From Parasponia andersonii (Eukaryota; Streptophyta; Magnoliopsida; Rosales; Cannabaceae), in contig JXTB01000070.1 of the NCBI GenBank assembly GCA_002914805.1, positions 512,416-576,415 on the forward strand: DNA of 64,000 nt, given 5' to 3'. How positions within the stretch are numbered: the stretch's first letter is position 1; each line of letters starts with the position of its first letter. Positions 35,443-49,005 of the stretch are shown one piece after another. The position numbers and the translations under genes are program-made. The notes under the pieces were generated by a model. That model saw only the letters and a program-made list of their open reading frames with translations. It was not told where the DNA came from and ran no database searches.

Positions 35443-36541
35443 GCTATAAGCCATCGATTTGGTCAGTTTGAAAGTCGATCAATGACCAAACTATATACTA
35501 AGATCTTATTTTGTCTGTCTGAAATTTTGGCAGGAAACCAAACCAAATCATATTTAGGCAATTTGGTCAGTTTGGTTTTGCCTATTCGAGGTGCGACAAT
35601 TTTTTTTCCTTTATATTATCCAATTAATTTTAATTACGTACCCATACTCACCTTAAAAAATTGAACTATCATTTAATTTTCAATCAGAAAACAAAATAAA
35701 TAAGTTACAATTTTATAAGACAAATAAGCAAGTTTATAAAAACAAGATCACTATAAAATGATATAGAAAAAAGAAAACATATATATGAATTTTATAGGTT
35801 TGGCAGTTGATTTAATAGTTTCACTTCACTCCCCAAAGTGATTACCCAAACTAACTAAAAAATTTGCTTTTTAAAACTGTCCAAACCAATCAATATTCTT
35901 AAAATACCAAGCGGTTTAGTTTCATTAAAAAACCAAACAGTTTAGTTTTGATTGGATTGGATTAGTTGGACTCTATAGTTTATCGTCTTTTCTTCTTTCT
36001 AATTTTATTTTTTGGAAGGTGACGTAGAACTAGTTTTGTATTACTATTTAAATGAAGGGTTTCTTAGCTAAATTACCAAATTTATATTCAAGTCTAAGAA
36101 GCGGTCGTTTTTTAAACATGGCCTATTGCCAAAAGAACTTTATAAAATTGCCAAGTTATAAAAAAAAAAAAAAAAAAAAGGAACCGAAAAATTTTAACAA
36201 ATTAATTTTCCTTGAAAAAAAATTAAAACAAATTAACAAGTCAAGAAAAAAAAAATATTTCAACAAACTTTATATACAATGGATATATTAACATCCAATA
36301 TTTAATATATTGATATGAATTGATACACTAATAAATAAAAAAAAGGATATTTATTAAATAGGTCAAAAGAAGTGCCACTTCTTAAAATAAGGTTAAGACA
36401 TGGGACATTTACTTACAAATACGGGCAGATGCGGGCCTAACTCCCAAGGCCGTATTGATTCCTTTGGACCTTTAGTTACTTTTTGTTGACCAAGGCATCA
36501 ATGTCAACGCCTCTTTCACTCTTCTATTTTTGACACCAGTT
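35443..36541. other. Intergenic DNA left of Tat-B
   Basis: GGTTTGGTT/AACCAAACC-rich stretches at 35450-35600 and 35890-35970 face each other and could be the ends of another small transposon, without clear termini. A run of about 20 A lies at 36160-36179. No gene seen. Confidence 0.4.
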
Positions 36542-37166
36542 GTTGACGGAGGTTTTGTCAATAATAAATTTAAGAAATTGTGAGATGTGGCTTGTGTGTG
36601 AAAATAGTTGATCTAATCAAAGTAAGTAAAAAGACAAGAATTTTATAGTGGTTCAGCCCCAAAAAAGATGAGGGTACATCCACTGTTTTTTATTATTTTC
36701 TGGAGGATTACAAGAATTTCGTTCAATCCCAAGGTTGAGAGAGATATCAGTCCGAAAGTAATGTTTTTTCTCTTTTTCCTCTTTCTACAACACTGACCTC
36801 CCTTTATATAGGTAAAGACAGCTCAACGTTTCCCAATTATAAAAAACGGGTAAGTATATAATTAGGAAATATAATTTAAGTAACAATATAACTGGGCAAT
36901 ATCCTAAGCGGAATAATCAGCTGATCTCCATTCAGATACTTGTTTCCTTTTCTCTGCAGGTTATTTATCTAAGGAAATGTGATCTAATTTTTTTTTTCAC
37001 TCTGGTCGCACTTTATGCATTTAGAAGAGGTCGCACTTTACCGATTTGGAGGAGAATGCACTTCACTCAGAAATAGTTTCATACGACCTGACGTGTCCAA
37101 TCCTGATCGCTATCTTTCTCTTTTTGGCATTGACCGACTTATAGGTTTTTAGACCGCATAATAATT
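36542..37166 (-). repeat. Tat-B 3' LTR
   Basis: About 625 bp, + strand TGTTGACGGAGG...GCATAATAATT, colinear with 56621-57218 (TGTTGACGGAGG...GCATAACAACA). The terminal CAACA has decayed to TAATT. Contains TTATATAGG (36817-36825), a TATA-like element for the minus-strand transcript. Confidence 0.88.
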
Positions 37167-37178
37167 GCCCCCAGCTCT
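37167..37178 (-). other. Tat-B polypurine tract candidate
   Basis: On the minus strand AGAGCTGGGGGC directly precedes the 3' LTR. Mostly purine and correctly placed. Confidence 0.5.
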
Positions 37179-37548
37179 ATTAGTTCTGACAAAAATAGAG
37201 CTTCCTTGACAAGTGCGAACTTTTAAAAGTAACATGTAATCTTGAAACTGTCGAAGAGCCGTCAGTTTTTGAGTCCCCTCTTTTTAGAATCACGCGTACC
37301 CTTTTCCTGACAGATGCAATCACGTCATGTTTCCTTAAGAGAATAGCAAAAATCGAGGAGACTTTTTCGTTTCTTTTTTCTAATAGATGTGAAGACAGCA
37401 CTGCCACCAGTTGTCCAAAACGTTTCAAATTTTAAATTTTTTTTAAAAATACTCGATTAACTTTAAAAGTTAACCCCCGTGCGAATCTCGACCATCAATT
37501 CTACAAAATAATTGCCTTGATCTATGGCTATGACTTGATGATGCCCGC

Positions 37549-37559
37549 TATATATAAAT
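37549..37559 (+). promoter_or_regulatory. TATA box of the Tat-B antisense gene
   Basis: TATATATAAAT on the + strand. A start about 30 nt downstream falls in a CTTCTTCTTCAAG tract. It lies about 380 bp inside the 3' LTR, so it is an internal promoter and not part of the LTR. Confidence 0.55.
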
Positions 37560-37766
37560 CCATCCGCTTCTTCTTCAAGACTTCGAAGCCTACCGCCTCC
37601 TTTCTTCTTTTTTTCATTTTCTCTGAAATTCAGAACATTTATAAGCCAAAAGTCATCTCGGAGACCATATTCTTCCTTAAGCTCGCATACTTCCATCATC
37701 TTCTCCGGTAATGTTACCATCAAAATATCATCTTCTCCGGGTAATGTCACTATCAAAATCCTTCAG

Positions 37767-38193
37767 GTAATATCCCGATTTTTCAGTCTCCGAAAAAAGT
37801 TAGCATATATCCTCTCTCTTTTGTTTAAAGAATTCTATTTATTAAATTTCATAGAAAATAGAGAACCCAGATAGCTTAGTTCCAGAAATGGAAACTAAGA
37901 GTTGTAAGATATGAACTGTCTGATCACAAATCCAGCTCTTCACTCAGATGAACCATAGGAGAGATTTAAGTTCTGAAGTCTTGATGTTCGAAGACCAAAA
38001 ATAGCCGAGTGACAAACTTATTGAAGAACTGCTCGAACATTTTTTATAAGTATCCATAGATAGATTAGAAAAAATACGTTGATAAATTCGTTGTCGATGT
38101 AATCCTAGGATTCATGACTCCAAACTGCTCGCATATAGTGAGGATACCAGATGCTCGTATAGAACTAAATACATCCCAAATTTCTTCTTTCAG
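37767..38193 (+). other. Predicted intron 1 of the Tat-B antisense gene
   Basis: Donor CTTCAG|GTAATA and acceptor TTTCTTCTTTCAG directly before the ATG at 38194. Length 427 bp. Strong consensus at both sites; inferred, not demonstrated. Confidence 0.5.
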
Positions 38194-38337
38194 ATGTCTA
38201 GTAGTGAGAATTTTAGGGAGAGAAATGTGTTCTTGGGAGAATCATTCTTCAACACCAGTGTTAGTACTATAAACCTCGAAGACTATATTGAGCCACAGCC
38301 CGAAGTAGAGATAACCGGGAACAGGACAAGTAGTCCT

Positions 38338-40007
38338 TGCCAGTAATTTCGAAATTTTTTTTTCCAAAAAATTGATTTTACCGAAAATAATTTCCATAGT
38401 TTTGTAAACAAATCAAGAATACAGTGGAATAAGTATTTTAATATTTTCTTGAAGCTTTACAAAATAAAAAATATAGGATCATTGATCTAACATAAATTAA
38501 TTCATGGATCTTGGTTTAGATAAAACCTAGAAGTGCTTCACAACTATTGAGCTTTCCCATCTATTCTCTAGAGCCTATTGAATGATCCGGTGTGTGGGCA
38601 CTTTCTTGATTCCTAACGAGAGATGAGCGAACGATCCAAAAGATGATCTTCCTTCTCCTTGAGTGCACGTCTACAACTATGAGTATCTCTCCCTTAGCGA
38701 CCATAAATGAACACAGGACTTCTCCCGTGGTGACTCGTCTCTCCCACTCTCTCTTTTTCTCTCTGTCACATGAAATCTACAGTCCATAGACTGTAGTAGG
38801 CATGTTCTACCCTTAGAATGATTTAGGAGAACTTTTCTCTTAAGTATTTAAAGAGATGTAAACCCTAATGGGTTTATTGGGCTCAACTAAACATTCAATT
38901 AGTTATTGGGCTATACGTGAGCTAGATAGGGGACCTTATGGATCTAAATAGTCTAAGCTCCAATGGGCCAACTATCCATAATCATAATTAACTCTTAATT
39001 ATGATCGGGCTATGTCCATTAATATTGGGGCACTCTACTATAGGCCTAATATTGCACTCTTAGACTAAATGTCATATATTTTCTGTGAAGCTAATTAACA
39101 CTTTAAATAACTTGATCCATTTAGCATATACTATACCTGTAGACATACCCTCGATGCAATGCCGTACTAGTGAGGTGAAATTACCGTATTACCCCTATAG
39201 TACATATTTACCTTTGAGTTGTCATTTTTCATCTAATGTATAATAATTGACTACGCTGTTTGTAACTGCCCATACAAACACAATCAAATTCACAAAGTGA
39301 ATACCTGGTACCTAGTTTTTTATTATCTAAGTCCTTGAAAAAATTCAAAGTGACATTATATGCATGATGTCCAAATCATGAAAGGCGTTCTCGTCAATTC
39401 ACAAATCTTATCTTCCAAGATACCGGAGTTCGAACCATATAATCAGAACTAGTCCTTTAGTAAGTCAAAAAGATAAAAACTCACGAAAGCAAGTCTGACA
39501 ATCACTAGAATTAAGGTAATCTTGCAATAATGCGAGATTAGTGAAAGATAGAATATTGAGTTACAATACTTAACCTCAAATTATATTTTCACTTGGTCCA
39601 GTTCAATGCACTTATAACTTTCTTATAACGCACCAATATTTCTATCTGAATTCGGACACTTCGATGATTAGAGACTTCATCAATCCCGTTGAAATAGACA
39701 ACACTACATTCTATGGCAAAATAAAGTATTCCGTATTTATTTGCAGAATGTGAACTCTTAATTTAGATATAATGAACTAATAATTTAGTCTCCAACATGT
39801 GAATACTTCACACGAACAATTATTTATTACTCATTATTAGTCATGGAAACTTTTAGACGTTTACATAATAGAAAACATAAACATCACATGTATATTATTA
39901 GGAAATAATATAGAATTTGTTAATAATAAATAGATAACACTTAAATTCAATAAACATTGTTTAAAATGCCAAACAAAGAAACTGCTTTCTAGGGCATATT
40001 CCCAATA
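38338..40007 (-). repeat. Copia 3' LTR (left)
   Basis: 1,670 bp, + strand TGCCAGTAATTTCG...TATTCCCAATA. On the minus strand it starts TATTGGGAATATGCCC, where TGTTGGG is usual. It is the longest copy of this LTR family in the window and retains about 150 bp missing from copy B. Confidence 0.88.
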
Positions 40008-40022
40008 ATCTCCCATTTGCCC
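40008..40022 (-). other. Copia polypurine tract
   Basis: Minus strand GGGCAAATGGGAGAT directly before the 3' LTR. Confidence 0.65.
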
Positions 40023-42900
40023 TTTAAAGCAGATGTGATATATCACGCAGTCCCATTCCTTCTAGGTGATCCTCAAATACTTTGATTGCTAAAGATTTGG
40101 TTAATGGACCAGTAAGGTTCTTCTACTAAGGCTATCTTACTCACTATAGCATCTCGCTATTAGGGTTAACACATAACAAAAGGTTGACCATTTGGAGTAT
40201 ATTTTCAGAACGACCATCTGAATTAATATATCTTATATAAATAAGATCTTTCTTCAGAATAGATAAGCATATAGTTCCTATTTCTCTGAAGATACTTAAG
40301 GATATACTTAACTATAACTCTATGTTCAAGTTCTGGATTGGATTAGTAACAACTTACTATTCCAACAGTATAATAAATATCATGCTATTGTGCTAACCAA
40401 ATTCTTATTGATGATTGCCATCCTATATCATTCCCAATGATTAGTATATCATCAATATATATAAATCAGAAAAATCACTTTGCTGTCCTAAATCTTTTAT
40501 AGATACAATATTCATCTATGTATTGATCAAATCAATAAATTCTAGATAAATGCTTAAGTCTATAAATTAGACCTCTAAAGTTTCACAAACTCTACTTTCT
40601 TGGCCTTTTTCAATGAATCCTTCTAGCTTTATCTTTTAGATACATTCGTTAAGATTGCTATTCAAGAAAACTATCTTAACGTCCATTTACTCTTTCTCAT
40701 AATCAAGAGATACGACTATGGAAAAGAATATATGAATAGACTTGATCATAACAATAGAATAGACATTCCTTCTGTATATAATCCTTTTTACAACTAACTT
40801 GCCTTGAAAGTCTTTACTTTCCTGTCTATTCCTCTTTTTTCTCTTATAGACTAATTTACACCTAAAAGGTTTTATCCCTCTAGGTGGATCTATAAGATCC
40901 CAGATTCTATTAGAGTACATAGACTCTAATATGGACTCTATTACCTTTTGCCAAAGATCTATATCAATATCATCTATTTCTTCTTAGTAGATAAAGTAAT
41001 CAGATTCTAGGTTATAGGACTCTCCTATTTTCAAATATCTACCAGATTGTCTCACAATCCTCCCACTACAAACAATGAGGGTTTGATATATATTGATCTT
41101 CTAGTGATTTATCGTTTCCTAAGTGCTTACTCTAATCTATCTTTCATAGATAGGCTAAATATAACATCAGTTAATTCCTCAAGAAATAACTTACTTTGGA
41201 GTTAAATACTTTATATAGTTTTCTTCCAAGTAAGAGGTATTTGGTCTAACAAATACTTTCTTACTTCAGTACTATAGAAGTAATACCCTTCTATTTCTTT
41301 TGAGTTTCCTATAAACAGATACAATTTAGATTGTTATTCCAACTTAGTTATTTTCCTTTTCAGCACATACGCTGGACAACCACAAATATGGATATGACAT
41401 AAACTAGCTTTATGTCCTTTTCATATTTCAAAATGGTATCTAAGGTATTGACTTAGATGGAACTCTGTCAGTAGGCATGTCACCATCTCCGAGACCTATC
41501 TTAAAAGATATTATAATAATGAAAAATTGAACAACAACTTAATCATAGCCAAAAGTTTTTATTATCTGTGAGATATACCTAAGAATTCTTTATAGAGGTA
41601 TTCAACACTTCCATCCAATCGATGAGTCTTTATACTTTTCCTAATTGCTTTTTTGGTTTCCACTTTCAATTCTTTGAACTTTTCAAAAAAATTCACTTAG
41701 CAGTAACATTAGGAAAACATAATAAAATTATGAATAATCATTCATAATGATATATTCAAAACCTCATTGGGCTTGATTGCTCAATGGCTCGCAGACAACA
41801 ATATATACTATTTTTAAACATTCTTGTACTCTTAGGTCTTTTCTAATAAAGGACCATTTAGTCATTTACCTTCCAGATAAGATTCGCAGATTGGTGAATG
41901 TATGGCTTCTAACAAGTTTAGATACCTATCCTTAACTAATCTTTAGATCATATGTGGTTTAATATAACTGAAGTACAAATATGTTTTATTCTTAATACTT
42001 ACTAACTTTCGTATGATTAGATTTATCATGTTCAATCTCATCATTATTAGTATCATATAATGAAAACAATTTAGGCCAATAAAAATGTCATTTAGCGCAA
42101 TTAAGAATATTATTCTTTCACATAGAAACCGAGACAAATGAAATAATATCGTTTCATCAAGTATGAAATAAAAATTAAATTTTTCTTAAATGTTTGATAA
42201 TTTTTAATGTCCTAATTTATAAATTCATCAAACATGAATTTAAATATTTCTCATTTTATGTATAGACACTATAGTCATTAAAGTCTTTACTCTTAGTGAA
42301 CTTGCCTTTACTAAATTCTTTGGTTTCCTAGAACCCTTTGCAACAGATATGTAAACATGGTTAATGATTCTTGAATCCTGTCCAAGATTCATTAAGTCAT
42401 CCACTAGAATAAGTTAATGAACAATAAACTGTTATTACCTACCAATCAAGTATTGTATAGGTATCCCTAACAATTTTCTTTCAATATTCTTTAGTGCTAT
42501 ATGAGAAACATTTCCTTTTAGCTAGGGATTAGAAAATTCACCTTTAGCTACTTTAACTTGGTGAAGATGTTCATTAGGTATCTCATTGAGATTTAGCATA
42601 ATATTGTAGTGGTTTGAATTCCTTGAATTTCATGTAATAACATATTAAACATCATATGTCAACATGTATCAATGAATTTTCTAGGAATTTTCCAACCACA
42701 TATATGCTTTATTTTTCTTCGCTAGCTCACCAGTGAATGTGGATGAACATATAAGAGTGAAAATTTAATAAATTATCAGCCATAAACACTAAATCAAGGT
42801 TACATTAATCCAGACAACATAGTCTAACCATACAAGTTATGTGAGTATGAGCACAAGGGGTAAAGGAATTAAGGATATATCTATCTGAATAAAAATAAAT
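40023..42900 (-). pseudogene. Copia gag-pol (strongly decayed)
   Basis: Read on the minus strand from about 42900. Gag tail: LNEIPNEHLHQVKVAKGEFS, then a degraded zinc-knuckle region. A protease relic lies near 42350 (NHVYISVAKGSRK in place of the HIC.S/T stretch). Integrase C-terminal motif ICGCPAYVLKRK near 41370 with YYFYSTEV. The RT N-terminus at 40960-40690 is the clearest part (WQKVIESILESMYSNRIWDL, then IDPPRGIKPFRCKLVYKRK). Later come YIDDILIIGNDIG (YxDD box, near 40440) and the RNase H portion with HRVIVKYILKYLQR. Stops and frameshifts occur every few tens of codons. Confidence 0.8.
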
Positions 42901-45329
42901 TAATCCATATAATAGCAAACATCATGTAACAAATATTTTGAATAATTAAAATAATGTAAAATAAAATCTACAATATGCAAGTGAAGTATCCCTAAGACTA
43001 TCACTAATATTCATGGTAATTCAACTTACCATTAATTACAAGCCTCCAACGGGAAGTCATACAATTAATAAGCCAAACTAAAACAATTTTATTTAGAAAA
43101 TAAGACAAATATCTCATATCCCATATCTCTAACTACCATTTAATTTAGTCCTCTACTATACTAACAAGAACTCCTACGAGAGGATATCAGTATTTCTAGT
43201 TGAGTGTGTAACCATTGTTTCAATAATTAAGCTTTCTATATAAGACTGTCTCCTACGGGTGATTGACCTCATATAGTCCACCTAATACCTTATCCTAAGA
43301 AATTCATTTCCAATTCTACCCGGACGAAAACCTTCCTACGGGAGCTCAGCAAGATTCTTAGGCGCGGCTCATTCTAGTACATAATGAACCAACAATGGAG
43401 ACAGTACGTATTTCATACCTTCTCCCACTCCATATTTTAAAATTAGAGATTTAATGATTTTACCCAGTTATCTAACTTACTTAGTAACCTAAAATCAGTT
43501 ATGTAAGTATGTTCATATTTTGCATGTAAGTAGCTCTACTATCCCATATGACATATTACTAAGATCATGTAATTAAATACTCTATATAGAATATGCATGT
43601 AATATTTTTCATATAATAATCAAGTATTAGCAGAATTTAATAAAATAAAAAAGTTAATGATTATCAATCGTTCTAGCATTTATTATTATTTAATAATTGA
43701 AGAATCTTTTCACAAAGGATATTATTAAATAATAACTGTGAGAGATAATATTCAAGTTTAAATAATTAAAATTTTCACAAAATCTAATTTATTTAATTAA
43801 AAAATTTAATCCAAATTAATTCTCCTTGAATTTTTCAAAATTCAAATTCAACTTTTGAATTTAAATTTTGAATTAAACATTTAATTATCTCATAATTAAA
43901 ATATCTCCCACTTATTGGATTTTTAAATTTGAAATTATCTCATAATTTTCAAATCATTATTTTAATCTCATTAAAATAAAATATACATTTTCTATTTAAA
44001 TTTAAATTGGATAATGTTTATATTTACTATACATGATATAATCAAATTAAATCTCTATAAATATCTATTGATTTGAATTTAACTTTTAAATTTCAAATCT
44101 CAAATTAAATATCACATAATTAATATTGATTATCTAAAAGATTTAATCACATTAATCTGTTAGATTATTTTCCAGATTTAAATTTTACATTTGAATTACA
44201 AATCTTTAAATTAATTATTAGATAACTAATATATATAATCTTTTGAAAATTTAATCTTATTAAATCTTCTAGATTGTCTCTTAATTTAAATTCAACATTT
44301 GAATTGCAAATCATAAATTAATTATCAAATAATTAATATAAAAATATTATCCAATCACATAAATTTAAATTTAGATTTCTCTCATAATATCTAATTTTTT
44401 ATTTTAATCTCAAAAACAAATAGAAAGTTTAAAATCTTGCCAAATCTTGATATTATCTCATAATTTCTAATTATCTATTTTAATCTCATTAAAATTAACT
44501 ACAAACTTTAAATTCAAAATCAAATAGATTTGGATAGATAAGATATTCTATCCAATTTTAATTTGAATTCTTTATCAATTTCAAATTTAAATTATAAAAG
44601 ATTTAACTATTTAAATCTTCTAGAATATCTCTAGATTTGAATTCAAATTAAATTCAAATTCAAATAAATAACTAATTATCTCATAAATAGTTTAGTAAAT
44701 ATCTAATCAACTATTTTGATTTTGAAAGGTTTAAATATTATCACATAATATTTAATTAAAAATTATATTTAATTAAAATTTTAAATTGATTTCAAATTAA
44801 CTCCTAATTTCAAAATTTTATATTTCAATTGAATTAAAATATGTTTGAGATATAGATCTTATATATATCTTTTTAATTCAAAATTTTAATTTTGGTAGTT
44901 AATTAATTCCCTATTTATTTAAATTTATTTCCTTAAATAGTGGGATCTCATCCATATTTAAATTTGAAATCAAATCTATTTAAATATGTGATCCTATCCA
45001 TATTTAAATAGTCGTTTAAATTTCCTTAAATCAAGTGATCTTATCCTTGATATGAATTTATTTAAATCGAGGATCTTATCTTTAATTTAAATCCTACCAT
45101 AAACTAAGGATCTCATCCTTAATTTAAATTCAAATATTTAAATTTCAAAATTAGAGAATATAGGATTTTCTGATAGAATCTTATCCTATGAGATTAGTTA
45201 CCAAAATTTAAATTTCAAAAATTAGATAAGGTAACGAATTCAAATTTCCTATTTTATCTCCAATTCAAAATTCAAATAAGGAAATTTAAAATAGGAAATT
45301 ATCTAAAATAGATAATCTGACATCAACGG
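42901..45329. other. AT-rich noncoding leader of the copia element
   Basis: Very AT-rich, built of AATTTAAAT-, TCTCATAATT- and TTCAAATTT-like words. Around 43180-43400 three CTACGRG/CCTACGGG-type motifs recur (CTCCTACGAGAGG, CTCCTACGGGTG, TTCCTACGGGAGC). No coding similarity. Confidence 0.5.
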
Positions 45330-46020
45330 CATCCAGATGCCGATCGAAATGCCACCGCATAGTTCAGAACAAGCTAAAGGTTCGAACGGAAAACCAACGA
45401 GGATGATCCTTGGGATGTCATGCGGCCACGCTTGGGACTATCCCGAGCGCCAATGGGCTCGCATAATGCTACACGGCCTTGCTCGAGACAAGTACCAAGC
45501 GAAAACAGGCTCGAGTAGAATTCGATGACATGCATACGAGATGGCATGCATGCTGTTATAGAGGCGGGGCAAAGTGAAGCGGCTATGGGTACAAGACATC
45601 GTTGTATGCGGACATGTAGTCATACCCACGTACGGCATAAAGAACGGGTCCTCAGGAATGTCGCGTGGTCACATACGGAACTAATTCCGCATACCAATGG
45701 GTCACACACAACATTGGCATAGCTACAGGCATGGCACAAAGTGACCATAGGAGCGGAACGAAGCCCGCGCGACTGTGGGATTAAGCCCACACCCGTGCGA
45801 CTAGCGCATGGGGTGCCACCCACGCGGCCACGGGACCCGTGCAGCTAGCGCATGGGGTGCCACCAGCGCGGCCACTGGAGCAGGCCAACACCCGTGGTGC
45901 CACCCGCGAGGCCAATGCGTGGGGTTGCCACCCGTGCGGTCGTCGTGCGAGTCTCCCCACCGCAGCAACACGGGTGGCGAGCACGACTCTCAGTGTGAGC
46001 TGCCTCGTAGCATTTTTGAG
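45330..46020. repeat. GC-rich block with 44-bp repeats in the copia leader
   Basis: Abrupt GC-rich block inside AT-rich leader DNA. Two adjacent 44-bp units begin at 45792 and 45836 (CCCGTGCGACTAGCGCATGG and CCCGTGCAGCTAGCGCATGG, sharing GGGGTGCCACC..CGCGGCCAC). Degenerate partial copies follow to about 45950. Open frames on both strands reflect composition. Confidence 0.7.
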
Positions 46021-46390
46021 TCCGAAAAATCCGTAAATTAATTGTCAAATAGTTTTTCTCAAAAACTATGATAGAATTAAAGATCAAATGACTTTCTATG
46101 TACATTTTTATCAAGAACATAAAACATAAAAATATAGAAAATCAAGAACATGCTAGAATCATAATAAAAAATAAATCACACGATCATACACTCATAATAA
46201 CATCTAATTGATTATCATTTAAACTCATTAAATTAATCAATCATCATACATAATAGAGCATACTCATAAACATGAACAAGGCCAAACATAACCACAGAGA
46301 TCACCATGGAAATCAAATATCATCAAACTTTAAGAGAATAAACATGAATAAGATATGCTAGATCATTGAAAACCTTTGCTCTTGATACGT

Positions 46391-47976
46391 AGTGGAATAG
46401 GTATTTTAAAATTTTCTTGAAACTTCACAAAACAAAAAATGTAAAATCATTGATCTAACATAAATCAATTCATGGATCTTGGTTTAGATAAAACTTGGAA
46501 GTGCTTCACAACTATTGAGCCTTCCCATCTATTCTCTAGAGCCTGTTGAATGATCCAGTGTATGGGCACCTTCTTGATTCCCAACGAGAGATGAGCGAAT
46601 GATCCGGAAGACGATCTTTCTTCTCCTTGAGTGCACATCTACAACCATGGCTATTTCTCCCTTAGCGACCATAAATGAACACGGGACTTCTCCTGCGATG
46701 ACTCGTCTCACCCACTCTCTCTTTTTCTCTCTGTCACACGAAATCTACAGTCGATAGACCGTAGTAGGTGTGTTCCCCACTTAGAGTGATTTAGGAGAAC
46801 TTTTCTCTTAAATATTTAAAGAGATGTAAACTCTAATGGGCTTATTGGGCTCAACTGAACATTCAATTAGTTATTGGGCTATGTGTGAGCTAGATAGGGG
46901 ACCTTATGGATCCAAATAGTCTAAGCTCTAATAGGCCAACTACCCATAATCATAATTAACTCTTAATTATGATTGGACCATGTCTATTAATATTGGGACA
47001 CTCCCATATAGGCCCAATATAGTACTCTTAGACTAAATGTCATATCTTTTCTGTGAAGCTAATTAACACTTTAATTAACTTGATCCATTTAGCATATACT
47101 ATGCCTGCAGACATACCCCCGATGCAATGCCGTACTAGTGAGGTGAAATTATCATATTATCCCTCTAGTACATATTTACCTTTGACTTGCCATTTTTCAT
47201 CTAGTGGATAATAATTGACTACGGTGTTTGTAACTGCTCATACAAACACAGTCAAATTCACAAAGTGAATACCTGGCGCCTAGTTTTTTATTATCTAAGT
47301 GCTTGAAAAAATTCAAAGTGAAATTATATGCATGGTGTCCAAATCATGAAAGGCGTTCTCGTTAATTCACAAATCTTATCTTCCAAGATACCGGAGTTCG
47401 AACCATATAATTGGAACTAGTCCTTTAGTAAGTCAAAAAGATAAAAACTCACGAAAACAAGTCTGACAATCACTAGGATTAAGGTAATCTTGCAATAGTG
47501 CTAGATTAGTGAAAGATAGAATATTGAGTTACGACACTTAACCTCAAATTCTATTTTCACTTGGTCCAGTTCAATGCACTTATAACTTTCTTATAACACA
47601 CTAGTGTTTCTATCTTAAGTCGGACACTTCGATGATTGGAGACTTCATCAATCCCATTGAAATAGACAACACTACATTCTATGGCAAAAAAAAATATTCG
47701 ATCTTTATTTGGAGAATGTGAAATTTTAATTTAGATATAATGAAATAAATAATTTAGTCTCCCACATGTGAACACTTCACACGAACAATTATTTATTACT
47801 CATTATTAGTCATGGAAACTTTTAGACATTTGCATAAGAGAAAACCTAAACATCACATATATATTATTGGGACATAATATGGAATTTATTAATAACAAAT
47901 AGATAACACTTAAATCCAATAAAAATTGTTAGAAATGCCAAACAAAGAAATTGCTTTCTAGGGTATATTCTCAACA
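46391..47976 (-). repeat. Copia 5' LTR (right), lacking its last 80 bp
   Basis: Matches the left LTR from about AGTGGAATA onward to ...ATATTCTCAACA. The roughly 80 bp that end the other copies (TGCTGGTAATTTC... to AATCAAGAA) are missing. In their place the minus strand reads CGTATCAAGAGC, close to the TGGTATCAGAGC primer-binding site. Either the end of the LTR was deleted, or the primer site lies inside a rearranged junction. Confidence 0.75.
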
Positions 47977-48940
47977 GTCCTTGCATAGGCGACCTTCCTC
48001 AAGACCAATGGCCCCGACATATTAGAGATGCCCTGCATTTGCGAGAGGTTATCAATATGTAGAGGGAGATTGGTCATGTACCAATATAAAGACGAGCTGT
48101 TCAACAAACAAGCTCAAAAAAATCTTTTACAACTATAAAATCGACGTCCCTCTTCGACTTCCCACAGAATTCAATTGACCATACACACCACCTTGTGGAA
48201 TTGCTTCATTCTTAGAGGCAGTGTCCACCTCCCACTTCATCCATACATAAAATCAATCATCAATTATTATGGAGTCGTCCCTTTTCAACTAATTCCAAAT
48301 ACATATAGATATATGGTAGGCCTTTATATACTATTCAATAAATTAGGTTTAGAAGCCCCCACTCCTAAAGAATTTACTTGGTTCTAACAAGTAAAATCGA
48401 ATCCCTCAGACTTCGGCTTCTTTTATGCGAGCAAATGGTCGTACCAAGCAATAAAAACCTTCTATGGGGTCCGCAACAATATGGCAAAATAGAAAAATTT
48501 ATTTTTCCACTTTGACTACTCAGATAATAGCTTCTTTCAAAACCCTGGTAGGTAACCTTCAGCTTATTGTCTTCTCTACAAAAATATATTATTCTGATCG
48601 TATCTATATGTTATCGCAGATAATAAGGAACAAACAAGATTCTCCAAAGAGCCACTCACAAGGGTATCTAAAAGAAACAACCTTCCAACTGAAGAATTCA
48701 ATTGGAAGAGGCTTGGGATAACTAAGAACTTAGTCGCTTATGGACTACTCCCAAGGGGAGTCGGTATTCCAGACTCTGCTAACCATCCAACTAGACCCCT
48801 GAGCTCGAAGAAGAAGCCAAGAAAGTAGAAGGGTGTCTCGTCTTCCAAACCTAGGAAAAGAAAAGCACCTGCCACTCCTTCCAACTCGGAACCTTCATCT
48901 TCAGACGCTGCATCGCCACAAATTTCTCAGCAGCAAGAAG

Positions 48941-49005
48941 GTAATCATTTCTTTTCTTTTTGTTGCATTATACTCCTTGCATGCTAACTGATCATATTTG
49001 TATAG
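48941..49005 (+). other. Predicted intron 2 of the Tat-B antisense gene
   Basis: 65 bp, GTAATC...TTTGTATAG, with a branch-point consensus GCTAAC about 20 nt before the acceptor. The sequence is T-rich, as plant introns are. The downstream exon is in a readable coding frame. Confidence 0.55.

Larger units (their letters stand above)
38338..47976 (-). mobile_element. Copia element inserted in exon 2 of the Tat-B antisense gene
   Basis: Bounded by LTRs of the same family as 8190-9415 and 13000-14501, and flanked by a perfect 5-bp duplication GTCCT (38333-38337 and 47977-47981). Minus strand order: 5' LTR, a noncoding leader of about 3.5 kb (46390-42900), gag, protease, integrase, RT, RNase H, polypurine tract, 3' LTR. 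Integrase before RT defines copia. The coding region is heavily decayed. The long leader includes an AT-rich part and a GC-rich block. Confidence 0.9.

Noticed and set aside
45337..46120. Overlapping open frames on both strands in the GC-rich block
   Set aside because: Few stops are expected in GC-rich DNA. The frames are repetitive, rich in Arg/Ala/His, and match no family.
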